DNA of 64,000 bases. Origin: Flavobacterium sp. N502536 (lineage in GTDB: Bacteria > Bacteroidota > Bacteroidia > Flavobacteriales > Flavobacteriaceae). The notes beneath the pieces were generated by a model. The model was not told the DNA's origin. It did no database searches and saw nothing but the letters and a program-made list of their open reading frames with translations. The translations under genes and the position numbers were made by a program. This document shows positions 25,586 to 34,099 of this stretch, one piece after another; the stretch's first letter is position 1, and each line of letters begins with the position of its first letter. The stretch lies in assembly GCF_025947345.1 (NCBI RefSeq), contig NZ_CP110011.1, positions 868,001 to 932,000 of the forward strand, written 5' to 3'.

Positions 25586-26896
25586 TTAATTTAGTTCTAC
25601 TTTATCGTCAGCTGCTTTTAGCTCCAGCCATCTTGACAATGTTTCCATAATTCGTTTTCGATCGTTCTCCGGAAAATCTTTCACTCTCGTGGTGTGGCTA
25701 CCGGTGGGAAGAACCATTTTTAAAGCATCCAGTTTCGGATCGGGTGTTGGGGCACAGGAATACCAGGTATCGTAACCGCCGTAGATATACAAAATTCTGT
25801 TTCCTTTATTTTCTACATATTTACGCACTTCTTTGATGTATTTCGGATTGTATTTTATAGCCACTCCTTTGGGAGCAAATCGATCATTAGAAGTACTTTT
25901 TACCACCTGTAACAAATCAGCAACCGGAGAAAAATCAAAACCATAATAGCCTAATTCTTTCAAATGCTGATAGTAAGACGGCAGGTAATGAAAGTACATT
26001 TTATCATTATATGTTCTAACGCCTGAAACCTCATCCAGATAATCAAACAATTCTTTTGGAGTTGCAGTTACTTCCGGAATAGCCTCGCATTTTCCGCCCC
26101 ATTGCCAAAAAGAAAAAGGAAATTCTAAAACCGCATATTCTAATGCTTCAGCCAAAGGCACTTCTGTAAAGGTCATTTTCTTTGCTTCGGCATATTGTTT
26201 AAATTCTTTTAGTACGGCTTCTCTATTTTCTAAAACTGCTCTTTGAAAGGCTGTAATTTTTGCCCTGCAGGCTGCTGTTCCCACTATTTTTGTATGTTCT
26301 ACCGTTCTGAGATCTTCCGTCGTGTTAATCAACGGTGCCACATAAGGCATAGCCACATCAACGTCATTTGGGTATTTTGACTTGTAAATCAGGGCTGTTT
26401 CTCCTCCTTTACTTATTCCGGTTGAAATCCATTTTCCTGTGTAGATTTGCTTGAGTTTCATTACAAGATCATGGTAATCGGCAATGGCCTGATCGTTTGT
26501 CAAGTATTCCCACGGAAGTGGTTCTGGTCTTGACTTTCCGTAAAAGCGATATTCAACCGCAATCTGATTTGCGTTTAACAACTTACTTACCTCGCTTTTA
26601 ATATTGTTTGTATTGTAACCATGAGTTTCAATTACCATAGGACTATTAAAATTAAGATGCGAGAGATAAACGTAATGTTTAAATGTTCCTTTTTGCGGAT
26701 TTTTATGGTCTAACGGCTCGTCTAAAATGAGCTGGTACGATTCTGTGTAACCTTCCAAATTTTCTATAACCGTAATTTCGGCTTTCGGAAACAAGGCCGT
26801 AAGTTTCTGATGTAAATCGGATGTGCCCTGTGCTGAAGCAAAATGCGAACTCAGTACAACACACAATAGCAATAATAAACGCTGTATACTTTTCAT
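25586..26896 (-). CDS. Secreted S37-like (PS-10 type) prolyl/tripeptidyl aminopeptidase
   Basis: This 436-residue protein has a signal peptide (RLLLLLCVVLSSHFASAQ). The fold is an alpha/beta-hydrolase: YQLILDEPLDHKNPQKGTFKHYVYLSHLNFNSPMVIETHGYN, RFYGKSRPEPLPWEYL, and a nucleophile elbow GISKGGETAL with Ser162. KYNPKYIKEVRKYVENKGNRILYIYGGYDTW and GSHTTRVKDFP carry the probable acid and His. This pattern fits peptidase family S37 (Streptomyces PS-10 tripeptidyl aminopeptidase), related to S28. It would remove short, possibly proline-ended, peptides outside the cytoplasm. It lies near a collagen-peptide locus but has its own start and no matching operator, so a link is only suggested. Confidence 0.78.
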   Translation of the reverse strand: MKSIQRLLLLLCVVLSSHFASAQGTSDLHQKLTALFPKAEITVIENLEGYTESYQLILDEPLDHKNPQKGTFKHYVYLSHLNFNSPMVIETHGYNTNNIKSEVSKLLNANQIAVEYRFYGKSRPEPLPWEYLTNDQAIADYHDLVMKLKQIYTGKWISTGISKGGETALIYKSKYPNDVDVAMPYVAPLINTTEDLRTVEHTKIVGTAACRAKITAFQRAVLENREAVLKEFKQYAEAKKMTFTEVPLAEALEYAVLEFPFSFWQWGGKCEAIPEVTATPKELFDYLDEVSGVRTYNDKMYFHYLPSYYQHLKELGYYGFDFSPVADLLQVVKSTSNDRFAPKGVAIKYNPKYIKEVRKYVENKGNRILYIYGGYDTWYSCAPTPDPKLDALKMVLPTGSHTTRVKDFPENDRKRIMETLSRWLELKAADDKVELN

Positions 26897-27073
26897 TTTT
26901 TAAAGTTTAGTTGATTTTCTAAAAATACTGGCATTACCAACCAAATTCCAATAGTATATTATCCTTAAATTATTATATTTTACCTACTTTGAGTTAAAAT
27001 AGCACTATCCGGAAATATTGACTTATTTTTAATCCGGAAAAACAAAAAAACAACTAACCTTAAAACAAAAGAT

Positions 27074-28293
27074 ATGACTATTGGAGTTGGCGGATCTAAC
27101 GCTATTGCAGAATTAGAAAAAATACAGGATATGACACTGAATGTAAAAGCCATTCAGCCGGAGGAATATCAAACGCGCATCGATAAAGCAGTGTCGCTTA
27201 TCAAAACAACAGGTTTTAAAGCGGTGTTCCTTAATGCAGGAACCAATTTATACTATTTTACAGGAACGAAATGGAACCCTTCTGAAAGAATGGTGGGCGC
27301 TCTTTTGTTTGAAGACGGCAGTCTGGAATATATCGTTCCAAAATTTGAGGAAGGTACTTTTAGAAAATTCATGCAAATCGATGGCCACCTGAATTGCTGG
27401 GAAGAACATGAATCTCCTTCTGTTTTATTTGGAAAAATACTGCAGGATAAAGGTGTCAATAGTGGTAAAATTGCACTGGATGAATCAGCCGGTTATTTTT
27501 TAGTTGATGCGATCGTGAAAGCCAATCCTGGTTATGATTTTGAAAACTCCCAGCCTATTACTACCGGCTGCCGTATTCAGAAATCAGCAAATGAAATTGC
27601 TATAATTCAACAGGTCAAAGAAATTACTATGGTAGTACAGCGTGCTGCTGCCCGTATTTTACATCCGGTATAAAAGCCGCAACGGTGGTTGATTTTATCA
27701 ATAAGGCGCATATCAAAGCCGGAATTCCTACAGGATCTTATTTCTGCATCGTGTTGTTTGCCGATGATTCTCAATATCCGCATGGAGTAACCACTCCACA
27801 GGACTTAAAAGAAAATGATGTTGTACTTATTGACACCGGCTGTCGTCTGGAAGGTTATTTGTCTGACATTACCCGAACTTATGTGTACGGAACTCCAACC
27901 GAAGCCCACATAAAGATTTGGAATTTAGAAAAGGCCGCACAAAAAGCAGCTTTTGATGCCGCACAATTAGGAGCAACTTGTGGTTCTGTAGATGATGCCG
28001 CACGTAAAGTAATTGCAGCAGGAGGCTTAAGTGCCGATTACGAACTTCCGGGATTACCTCATCGTGTAGGTCACGGAACAGGATTGGACATTCATGAACA
28101 CCCTTACCTTGTAAGAGGCAGCACTACTGTTTTACAGGAAGGAATGGTGGTAAGCAACGAACCTATGCTTTGTATTCCGGGGCAGTTTGGAATTCGCCAT
28201 GAAGATCATTTTTACATGACCGCTGAGGGTCCAAAATGGTTTACCACTCCTATGCACAGTATTGACAATCCGTTTGGGATTGGCATTGATTAA
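27074..28293 (+). pseudogene. M24 family metallopeptidase (Xaa-Pro aminopeptidase-like), frameshifted
   Basis: Two frames encode one M24 peptidase of about 406 residues. The first (27074-27673) holds the creatinase-type N-terminal domain (VSLIKTTGFKAVFLNAGTNLYYFTGTKW) and stops right after AARILHPV. The second, ending at 28293, holds the pita-bread domain with the metal ligands: Asp pair in VVLIDTGCRLEGYLSDITRTYVYG, His in LPHRVGHGTGLDIHEHP, Glu in VVSNEPMLCIPG and Glu in GIRHEDHF. Adding one G to CCGG at 27665-27668 gives a continuous HPGIKAATVVDF. Family members remove N-terminal residues before proline. It may be a recent mutation or a sequence error; the rest of the gene is intact. Confidence 0.85.
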
Positions 28294-28316
28294 GTTTTAT
28301 TTTAAAGACATAAAAA

Positions 28317-28350
28317 AGGGGAAACGATATCGTTTCCCCTCTTTCTTTTT
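28317..28350. terminator. Bidirectional terminator, perfect 24-base palindrome
   Basis: aggggaaacgat and atcgtttcccct form an uninterrupted palindrome with A-rich DNA before and T-rich DNA after it. It lies between the convergent M24 and M43 genes. Confidence 0.85.
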
Positions 28351-28363
28351 ACAACCAAATTTA

Positions 28364-31300
28364 TTATTTAACCAATAATTTTTTAGTATCTGTGAAGCTT
28401 CCATCTGTAGCTACCACAATATAAACTCCTTTTCTAAGGCGATTTACCTCATAAGAAGTTGCATTTCTTACCACATCCACTACGTTTCCTGTACTGTCGT
28501 AGATCGTAATTTTGATATTCGACGTGTTTAGATTAGCGAAGTTAAAATTAACAACATCTGTAGCCGGGTTTGGATACAATGTAAATGATCTTGTAGTGTC
28601 AGCCTGAACTGCTCCTGCACTTCCGTTTTGTAAATCGATTGAAAGCGGGGCACTCCAGTCACTGGTATCAGTGGCATTTTTAGCTCTAACTCTAAACTGA
28701 TAAACCGTTTGCGTACCTTGTTTTGGAATCCACAAATAATAAGTGGTAGAAGTTCCAAAAGTTGTCCATCCTGTAGTCGCATTATTCAGCTGTACTTCAT
28801 AACTTGTAGCATTAGCAACGGTGTTCCAGGAGGCATAAAATCCGGATGTATATACTCCTGAATTACCAATATTCGTTGGTGTTGGCAAGGTCACCGGATT
28901 TGGTGCAGTACCCGCAACTACGGTATAATCTTCTACTTCCCCATCGCCGATGTTACCACAAGCTGTTGACGGGTTTGAATAGTATTTCATTACAATACGC
29001 ATTCTGGTAGTTCCTGTAAACGCAATCGGAGTAAAACTTCCCGTTGCTGTTCCGGTAGAAGAAATTCCATCGATTACTTTTTCAGAAGCATCAAAAACAT
29101 TGTTTTTGTTGTAATCGATCCATACTCCCCAATATTCTAAATACGATCCTCCAGAGAAACCTGCTGCCAGGCTTACATTTGTTGCTGTTCCCGGAGTTAC
29201 TGTTACCGTTTTAGAAGTAAAATTGGCATAACCGCCGGCATCTTTACCAGATGTATTTGTAAAACTTCCAATGGTCACTGCGTTAATATATTCGTAGTTA
29301 CTGTTGGCCTGAGCAGTACAATAAGCTGAACCTGCAGCAAGAGTTGCCGTTACTTCATTTGAATAGGCTGAATAAACGGTATTTGCTTTTGCACGTACTC
29401 TGTATTTATAAGTACTTCCAGCAGTTAAACCTGTGTTGGTATACGTAAGCGCTGTACTTGGCAATGTTGTTATTTCGGCAAAAACATTATCTGTTCCTGC
29501 TCTTTCTACTACGATGTTTGTCGCATTTGTCGCATTGTTTACCCACGTCAACTGTACTTGTAAGCTGGTGTTGTTAACCGTAGCCGCAAGACCTGAAGGT
29601 GCCAGAACGGTTGTAGGAGCCTGAGTTCCTGCCTGAATGGATTCGTTTGGTTTGGTATTGTAAGCAAAGTCTAAAACGGAATAACCAACGCCTCCTGCTT
29701 CTACTTTTACGTGTAGCCAGCCGTAGCATATACGTCCTCTGCTTGTGTATTCAAAACCAATGTAACCTGTTTGATTGTCCCAGGCGGTATACGTTGCTGT
29801 TCTTAAATCTAACTGATCCGGATATGCTGCTCCCGGAGTCACAAAATTACTTGATGCTCCAATGGTAGTTCCCTGAGTAATCAAACTGATGTTTCGGGTA
29901 CCTGCCGGTCCTACTAATCTTTTGCCATAGGTTTCTACTTTTAAAGCTGCAGCTGCAAATTGCCACGCTCCGTATTCTGTGTTGTCTCCGATTCCTAAGT
30001 CAAAATATTGCCAAGGTTGTGCTGCCGAAGCAACATAATCGGAATTGTTTACATAAAACACACCATAAGGCGCATCAAATTTCAGATTGATTGTTTTTGA
30101 TGCATTATCCAATGTCGAAATTCCTCCTGTAATAGCAGCATCTTTGAATGTAATTGCTACCGCAGCATCATTTGCCGGAAGATGTGCTGTTGCTTTTCCG
30201 GTGAAAGAAACCACTACTTTATTATTTCCTGAAAGCGTCAAAACCGCTGTTAAGCCTGAAGGAACTCCTGTGATGGTATAATCAGTTCCTGCCGTTAAAG
30301 TTCCCGTGCTTTTCGTAAAAGTTCCGTTGTTAGTGGATAACGAAATGGTGCTGGTAGTGGTAACACCTCCGTCATTAGCTTCGGCTTCGTACAGTACACT
30401 TTCAGACAGAACCACTGCCGTTTTGTTGGTCATACCTGTATAGATAGGCGTGTTAGGCTGTGTATTATAAGCATATTCCGAAACGGTGTAACCATCTCCG
30501 TTAGCCGCAACATCTATCTTGAACCATCCATAACAAGTGAGTCCTTCGATTTTATATTCAAAACCAACATATCCTGATTTTCCGTCCCAGGCTGTATAAT
30601 TTGCGGTTCTTAAATCCAGCTGATCCGGATATGCTCCCGGAGCTACCATATTACTGGCTGGTCCAACGGCTGCATTTTGTCCTAATAGCGTAATGTTTCT
30701 GGTTCCACTTTCGCAGACTAATTTTTTACCATAGGTTTCAATTTTCAGGGCATTGGCCGCATAACGCCAGGCTCCAAATGAAGTATCATCTCCTTTTGCA
30801 ATATCAAAAGGTTTCCAGATTAAAGCGGAAGAAATATTAATGTTAGGCATGTCTACAAAAAAGATTCCGTAGGGATCGGTAAATCTCAAATTGTAAAATA
30901 AAGAGGTACAAGACAAACCTGTGGTTCCTCCGGTAAATGCCGCAGGTAAAAAGCTGATTCCTGCTGTTGTATTTTGTGCTGCTGCATGGTTTGTTGCTTT
31001 TCCTGAAAGCGTTACCGTCACTTGTCCGTTTGAGTTCACCGTTACCACTGGCGTAATTCCTGCCGGAAAGGTGTGTGTAAAATGGGTTCCTGCAGTCATT
31101 GTTCCTGAACTTAGCGCAAAGGTTTTCCCTCCGCTTAAGGTAACTACTGAGGCTGTATTAAAGGCTCCGTCATTGACAACGGTTTCTTTAAAACTAGTTC
31201 CGGTTGCCACTAAACTGCTCTCAGTAGAATTCACTCCGGTATCAATTAAATTTTGTGGCTGCCAGAGCGTGATTCTGGCTGGGTGCTGTAAAGCTGCCAA

Positions 31301-32215
31301 CATTCTGTCGATCTGCCCCTGAGTATACATTTTGTAGCAGCCTTGCGCTCCATTGTACCCCATGTAGTTTTCGATGTTTACTTTATCTCCTGTACAATTG
31401 GTTCCCGGTGTACAAGCCAGAGTGTGCTTAGCGTCTTCGGCAGGAGTGTCGGCAACTTCATCTGTGCCGGAGCAGCCTCCTTCGAAGGTATGAATCAGGT
31501 TTAAGAAATGTCCAAATTCATGTGTCAGCGTTGCTGAAAATTCTTTGCTGTAAGAGTTGTCGTAAAGGTAAGCTCCATTAAAAACAACACGCGCTGTATT
31601 ACTGGCGGTCATTTCTGAACTTGGATACCACGCAACTCCCGAGTTGTTAAAAACTCCTTCGTTATACAAATCGTTCTGAATATAAACGTTCATGTATTTT
31701 TTGTTGTCCCAGGCGTCGGCGGCAATCTGGTCGTCATAACCTCCGCCATTTCCGTAACCGTTTTTAGCAGCATGGAAAACAACTCCGTTGGTACATCCTC
31801 CGTTAGGGTCTTTTTTTGCCAGTTTAAATTCGATGTTTAGAGTTCCTCTTCTGGCCTGAAAGAAAGGTTCAACGGTTTGATAATCTGCGTTTCTTCCGTT
31901 AAAATCGTCATTTAATTGTGCCAGGTGGTTGACGATTTTTTCATAGGTAATCGTTTTGCCGCTTTGTACGTCTCCATAAATATGAAAAACAACGGGAATG
32001 GTGTAGGTAGTTACTGCTGCACTTTTTGAAGTTTTGCTTTTACGCTGAAGTGCAAAATTGTTGGTAAAGGTTTCAAAATCCTTTTTTTCCTGAAGTGATT
32101 TGGGGCTACTCCGATACACTTTGGCGTTTTCTTCTGTCGTCCGGCAAGGAAGTCCTTGCGCGCTTATTTTTCCTATCGAAAAAACAAGCATTAATACTAG
32201 TAGTTTTGTTTTCAT
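28364..32215 (-). CDS. T9SS-secreted M43 metalloprotease with duplicated modules, FN3 and GEVED domains
   Basis: This 1283-residue protein has a signal peptide (LLVLMLVFSIGKISAQ). A pappalysin-type M43 protease domain spans ~70-325 with zinc motif HEFGHFLNLIH at 232-242 and Met-turn ENYMGY. A ~270-residue beta-rich module occurs twice (~325-595 and ~600-865); both copies contain an ...PYGxFxVxx..., YPDQLDLRTA.YTAWD and YNTxPN series. A fibronectin type III domain (~872-960), a GEVED domain (YLEYWGVWIDYNKNNVFDASEKVIDG...DGEVEDYTV), another FN3-like domain and a T9SS type A tail (LYPNPATDVVNFNF, LRKGVYIVV, KKLLVK) follow. It would cut proteins at the cell surface or outside the cell. Its place beside a hydroxyproline locus points to collagen or gelatin as substrate (inference). 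Confidence 0.9.
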   Translation of the reverse strand: MKTKLLVLMLVFSIGKISAQGLPCRTTEENAKVYRSSPKSLQEKKDFETFTNNFALQRKSKTSKSAAVTTYTIPVVFHIYGDVQSGKTITYEKIVNHLAQLNDDFNGRNADYQTVEPFFQARRGTLNIEFKLAKKDPNGGCTNGVVFHAAKNGYGNGGGYDDQIAADAWDNKKYMNVYIQNDLYNEGVFNNSGVAWYPSSEMTASNTARVVFNGAYLYDNSYSKEFSATLTHEFGHFLNLIHTFEGGCSGTDEVADTPAEDAKHTLACTPGTNCTGDKVNIENYMGYNGAQGCYKMYTQGQIDRMLAALQHPARITLWQPQNLIDTGVNSTESSLVATGTSFKETVVNDGAFNTASVVTLSGGKTFALSSGTMTAGTHFTHTFPAGITPVVTVNSNGQVTVTLSGKATNHAAAQNTTAGISFLPAAFTGGTTGLSCTSLFYNLRFTDPYGIFFVDMPNINISSALIWKPFDIAKGDDTSFGAWRYAANALKIETYGKKLVCESGTRNITLLGQNAAVGPASNMVAPGAYPDQLDLRTANYTAWDGKSGYVGFEYKIEGLTCYGWFKIDVAANGDGYTVSEYAYNTQPNTPIYTGMTNKTAVVLSESVLYEAEANDGGVTTTSTISLSTNNGTFTKSTGTLTAGTDYTITGVPSGLTAVLTLSGNNKVVVSFTGKATAHLPANDAAVAITFKDAAITGGISTLDNASKTINLKFDAPYGVFYVNNSDYVASAAQPWQYFDLGIGDNTEYGAWQFAAAALKVETYGKRLVGPAGTRNISLITQGTTIGASSNFVTPGAAYPDQLDLRTATYTAWDNQTGYIGFEYTSRGRICYGWLHVKVEAGGVGYSVLDFAYNTKPNESIQAGTQAPTTVLAPSGLAATVNNTSLQVQLTWVNNATNATNIVVERAGTDNVFAEITTLPSTALTYTNTGLTAGSTYKYRVRAKANTVYSAYSNEVTATLAAGSAYCTAQANSNYEYINAVTIGSFTNTSGKDAGGYANFTSKTVTVTPGTATNVSLAAGFSGGSYLEYWGVWIDYNKNNVFDASEKVIDGISSTGTATGSFTPIAFTGTTRMRIVMKYYSNPSTACGNIGDGEVEDYTVVAGTAPNPVTLPTPTNIGNSGVYTSGFYASWNTVANATSYEVQLNNATTGWTTFGTSTTYYLWIPKQGTQTVYQFRVRAKNATDTSDWSAPLSIDLQNGSAGAVQADTTRSFTLYPNPATDVVNFNFANLNTSNIKITIYDSTGNVVDVVRNATSYEVNRLRKGVYIVVATDGSFTDTKKLLVK

Positions 32216-32241
32216 TTTTTGTTGGATAAATTTGTTGGCAT

Positions 32242-32249
32242 CAAAATTA
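32242..32249 (-). promoter_or_regulatory. Predicted -7 box of the M43 protease gene
   Basis: CAAAATTA reads TAATTTTG on the minus strand, matching TAnnTTTG, 27 bases before the ATG. The same octamer is the -7 box of the hydroxyproline operon. At the expected operator distance (from 32280) only a degraded match is seen (GTTATT...ATTAAC). Confidence 0.5.
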
Positions 32250-32571
32250 ACTGCATAGTTTCTAATTTATTGATACTATGTTATTTAAAAACAATATATA
32301 ATTAACAGCTTTTTAACTATAAAAAAACACACTATTAAAAAATATTACATATTTCATGCGCTTTCACAAACAAATAAGTTATTTTATTAAACAAAAACCA
32401 AAACAACCACAAGAATCACATTAAGAATAAACTCTCTTTTCAACCTTCAAATTTCAAATCCCAAATTCCAAACTCCAAATTCCAAATCTCACATTTTACA
32501 TTTTACATTCCACATCTCACATTCCACATCTCACATTCCACACAAACCTTCTTCCCCTTATTTTTTAAACA
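32250..32571. repeat. Gene-free AT-rich gap with drifting short-word repeats
   Basis: The region between susD and the M43 gene has no gene. From about 32440 to 32545 it is made of drifting words (caaattccaaa, then cacattttacatt, then cacatctcacattcc), like tandem repeats that changed unit several times. The part nearest the protease (32250-32400) is AT-rich and could hold regulatory sites. Confidence 0.6.
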
Positions 32572-32606
32572 AAAAAAACCGGAACCCAATTAAAGGCCCC
32601 GGTTAA
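32572..32606 (-). terminator. Terminator of the susC-susD operon
   Basis: On the minus strand AACCGGGGCC...GGTTCCGGTT folds into a GC-rich stem followed by a run of eight Ts, just after the susD-like stop codon. Confidence 0.75.
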
Positions 32607-32627
32607 AAACAGGAAAACTAATTCAAA

Positions 32628-34085
32628 TTAAAATTTATCCCAGAAAATTTTTGTAGTCATTAAATCTCCACCTATAGCAGAGGAAGCTGCTTCATAATTT
32701 TCTTTGTTTAATGTTTTATCGAAGATTGAATAGATGTTACGAACTGGCACTTTTCCTTTAGCTGCGTCTACAGCTGTTGAAGGCGCCTGTAAAACAGGAA
32801 AATCTAATCTTCTGTATTCTGTCCATGCTTCAAATCCTCTGTTGTAATAAGCAATCCAAAGCTGGTAAGCAATCTTTTCTTTGGCTGTTCCGGCAGCAGT
32901 TGCAAAATCAACATCTGCTCTGTCCAAATAGGTTTGAGCATCTGTGTTGGATACTCCCCAAAACTTCATGCTGGCCTGGATTCCTTTTTTATAATATTCT
33001 TCTGCAGTACCTCCTACATTAAAACCTCTGTTAGCAGCATCAGCCAAAAGGAAACAGGTTTCAGTGTAATCAAAAAGTACTCCCGGGTTTGTTTTTTCTT
33101 TTAATCTTAGCCCCATGTTAGAATAGTCACCATAAGTAACCTGTTTCGCATAAGGCGCTCCTTTATATTTGCCTGACTTTTTAGAAGCCGGATTAAAGAA
33201 GGTATCACGTCTTGGGTCATTTTTAGCATTCAGTTCATCTACAAAAAAGGCCGTAGGTATGGTTTGACTTTCATTTACCAAAGTGTCATACAAAGGATTC
33301 ATGTCTACCAATGAAGAGAAATATTTAAACAATGCCGTTTCAGCTTCGCTTGTCATAACTCCTGAGCTATAAGCACTTTCTACTATGGCTTTTGCTTTTG
33401 CAGGCTCAACGTCAGCAAGGTGTAATCCTAGTTTTAGTTTTACACTGTTGGCCAATGTTTTCCATTTACCCACGTCTCCTTTGTACACTAAGTCAGCTGT
33501 GCCAAAACTTTCTTTACCGGCATCCATACTGGCAATTGCAGCATCAAGTCTTGCAGCAAGATCAAAATAGATGGTTTTGGCATCGTCGTATTTCGGATAA
33601 GGGTGCAGATTAATATCTAAAGCTTCAGTGTAAGCCACATTCCCAAACAAATCAACAAGGGTTTGGTAAGCCATTACAATCTGAATATCCAATATTGCAA
33701 TTTTGTTTTTCTTAATGGCAGTTTCAACAGCTCCTAATGCTTCTTTGGCTGCAACTTGTTTTTGCGCATTTACTAAATCCTGTAATACATCGCGATACAA
33801 CAAAATGGCATGAGAGTTCCCTAAGTTTCTTCTTTCCATATTGTAGTTGACCTCATCGGTATAGGTTGTAGTGCTCCAATATTGAGCATATCCTCTAAAA
33901 TTATTGTTGTTTACCGAAGCATTGGTCAGGAAGAACGCATAGTTTACCTGCGCACTGGTCATAAGCGCACCCGGTAAAACGGTCGTATACGCTTTTTCGT
34001 CCTGATTTAAATCTTCTAAGTTATCACATGAAGCAACCGAAAGTAAAATGGCTCCTGCAAAAAATATCGTTTTTACTATTTTCAT
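32628..34085 (-). CDS. SusD/RagB-family nutrient-binding lipoprotein
   Basis: This 485-residue protein has a lipoprotein signal (KTIFFAGAILLSVASCDNLEDLN). The body has the helix-rich SusD-like_2 pattern: TSAQVNYAFFLTNASVNNNNFRGYAQYWSTTTYTDE, LVYKGDVGKWKTLANSVKLKLGLHLADVEP, FLLADAANRGFNVGGTAEEYYKKGIQASMKFWG and the closing YNRGFEAWTEYRRLDFPVL...R.PVRNIYS. It sits on the outer membrane as a lid over the partner SusC pore, 14 bases downstream of it in the same operon. Given the locus, the ligand is probably a peptide rather than a glycan. Confidence 0.93.
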   Translation of the reverse strand: MKIVKTIFFAGAILLSVASCDNLEDLNQDEKAYTTVLPGALMTSAQVNYAFFLTNASVNNNNFRGYAQYWSTTTYTDEVNYNMERRNLGNSHAILLYRDVLQDLVNAQKQVAAKEALGAVETAIKKNKIAILDIQIVMAYQTLVDLFGNVAYTEALDINLHPYPKYDDAKTIYFDLAARLDAAIASMDAGKESFGTADLVYKGDVGKWKTLANSVKLKLGLHLADVEPAKAKAIVESAYSSGVMTSEAETALFKYFSSLVDMNPLYDTLVNESQTIPTAFFVDELNAKNDPRRDTFFNPASKKSGKYKGAPYAKQVTYGDYSNMGLRLKEKTNPGVLFDYTETCFLLADAANRGFNVGGTAEEYYKKGIQASMKFWGVSNTDAQTYLDRADVDFATAAGTAKEKIAYQLWIAYYNRGFEAWTEYRRLDFPVLQAPSTAVDAAKGKVPVRNIYSIFDKTLNKENYEAASSAIGGDLMTTKIFWDKF

Positions 34086-34099
34086 TTTGTTGTTGTTTT

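Noticed and set aside
26933..26938. ATTACC word upstream of the S37-like peptidase as a third operator
   Set aside because: There is no second half-site 21 bp away and no -7 box at the required 31 bp; one 6-base word is expected by chance.
23162..28293. Programmed ribosomal frameshifting to explain the split lepB and M24 genes
   Set aside because: Neither site has a slippery heptamer or a convincing downstream pseudoknot; both are explained by one missing G in a CCGG context.
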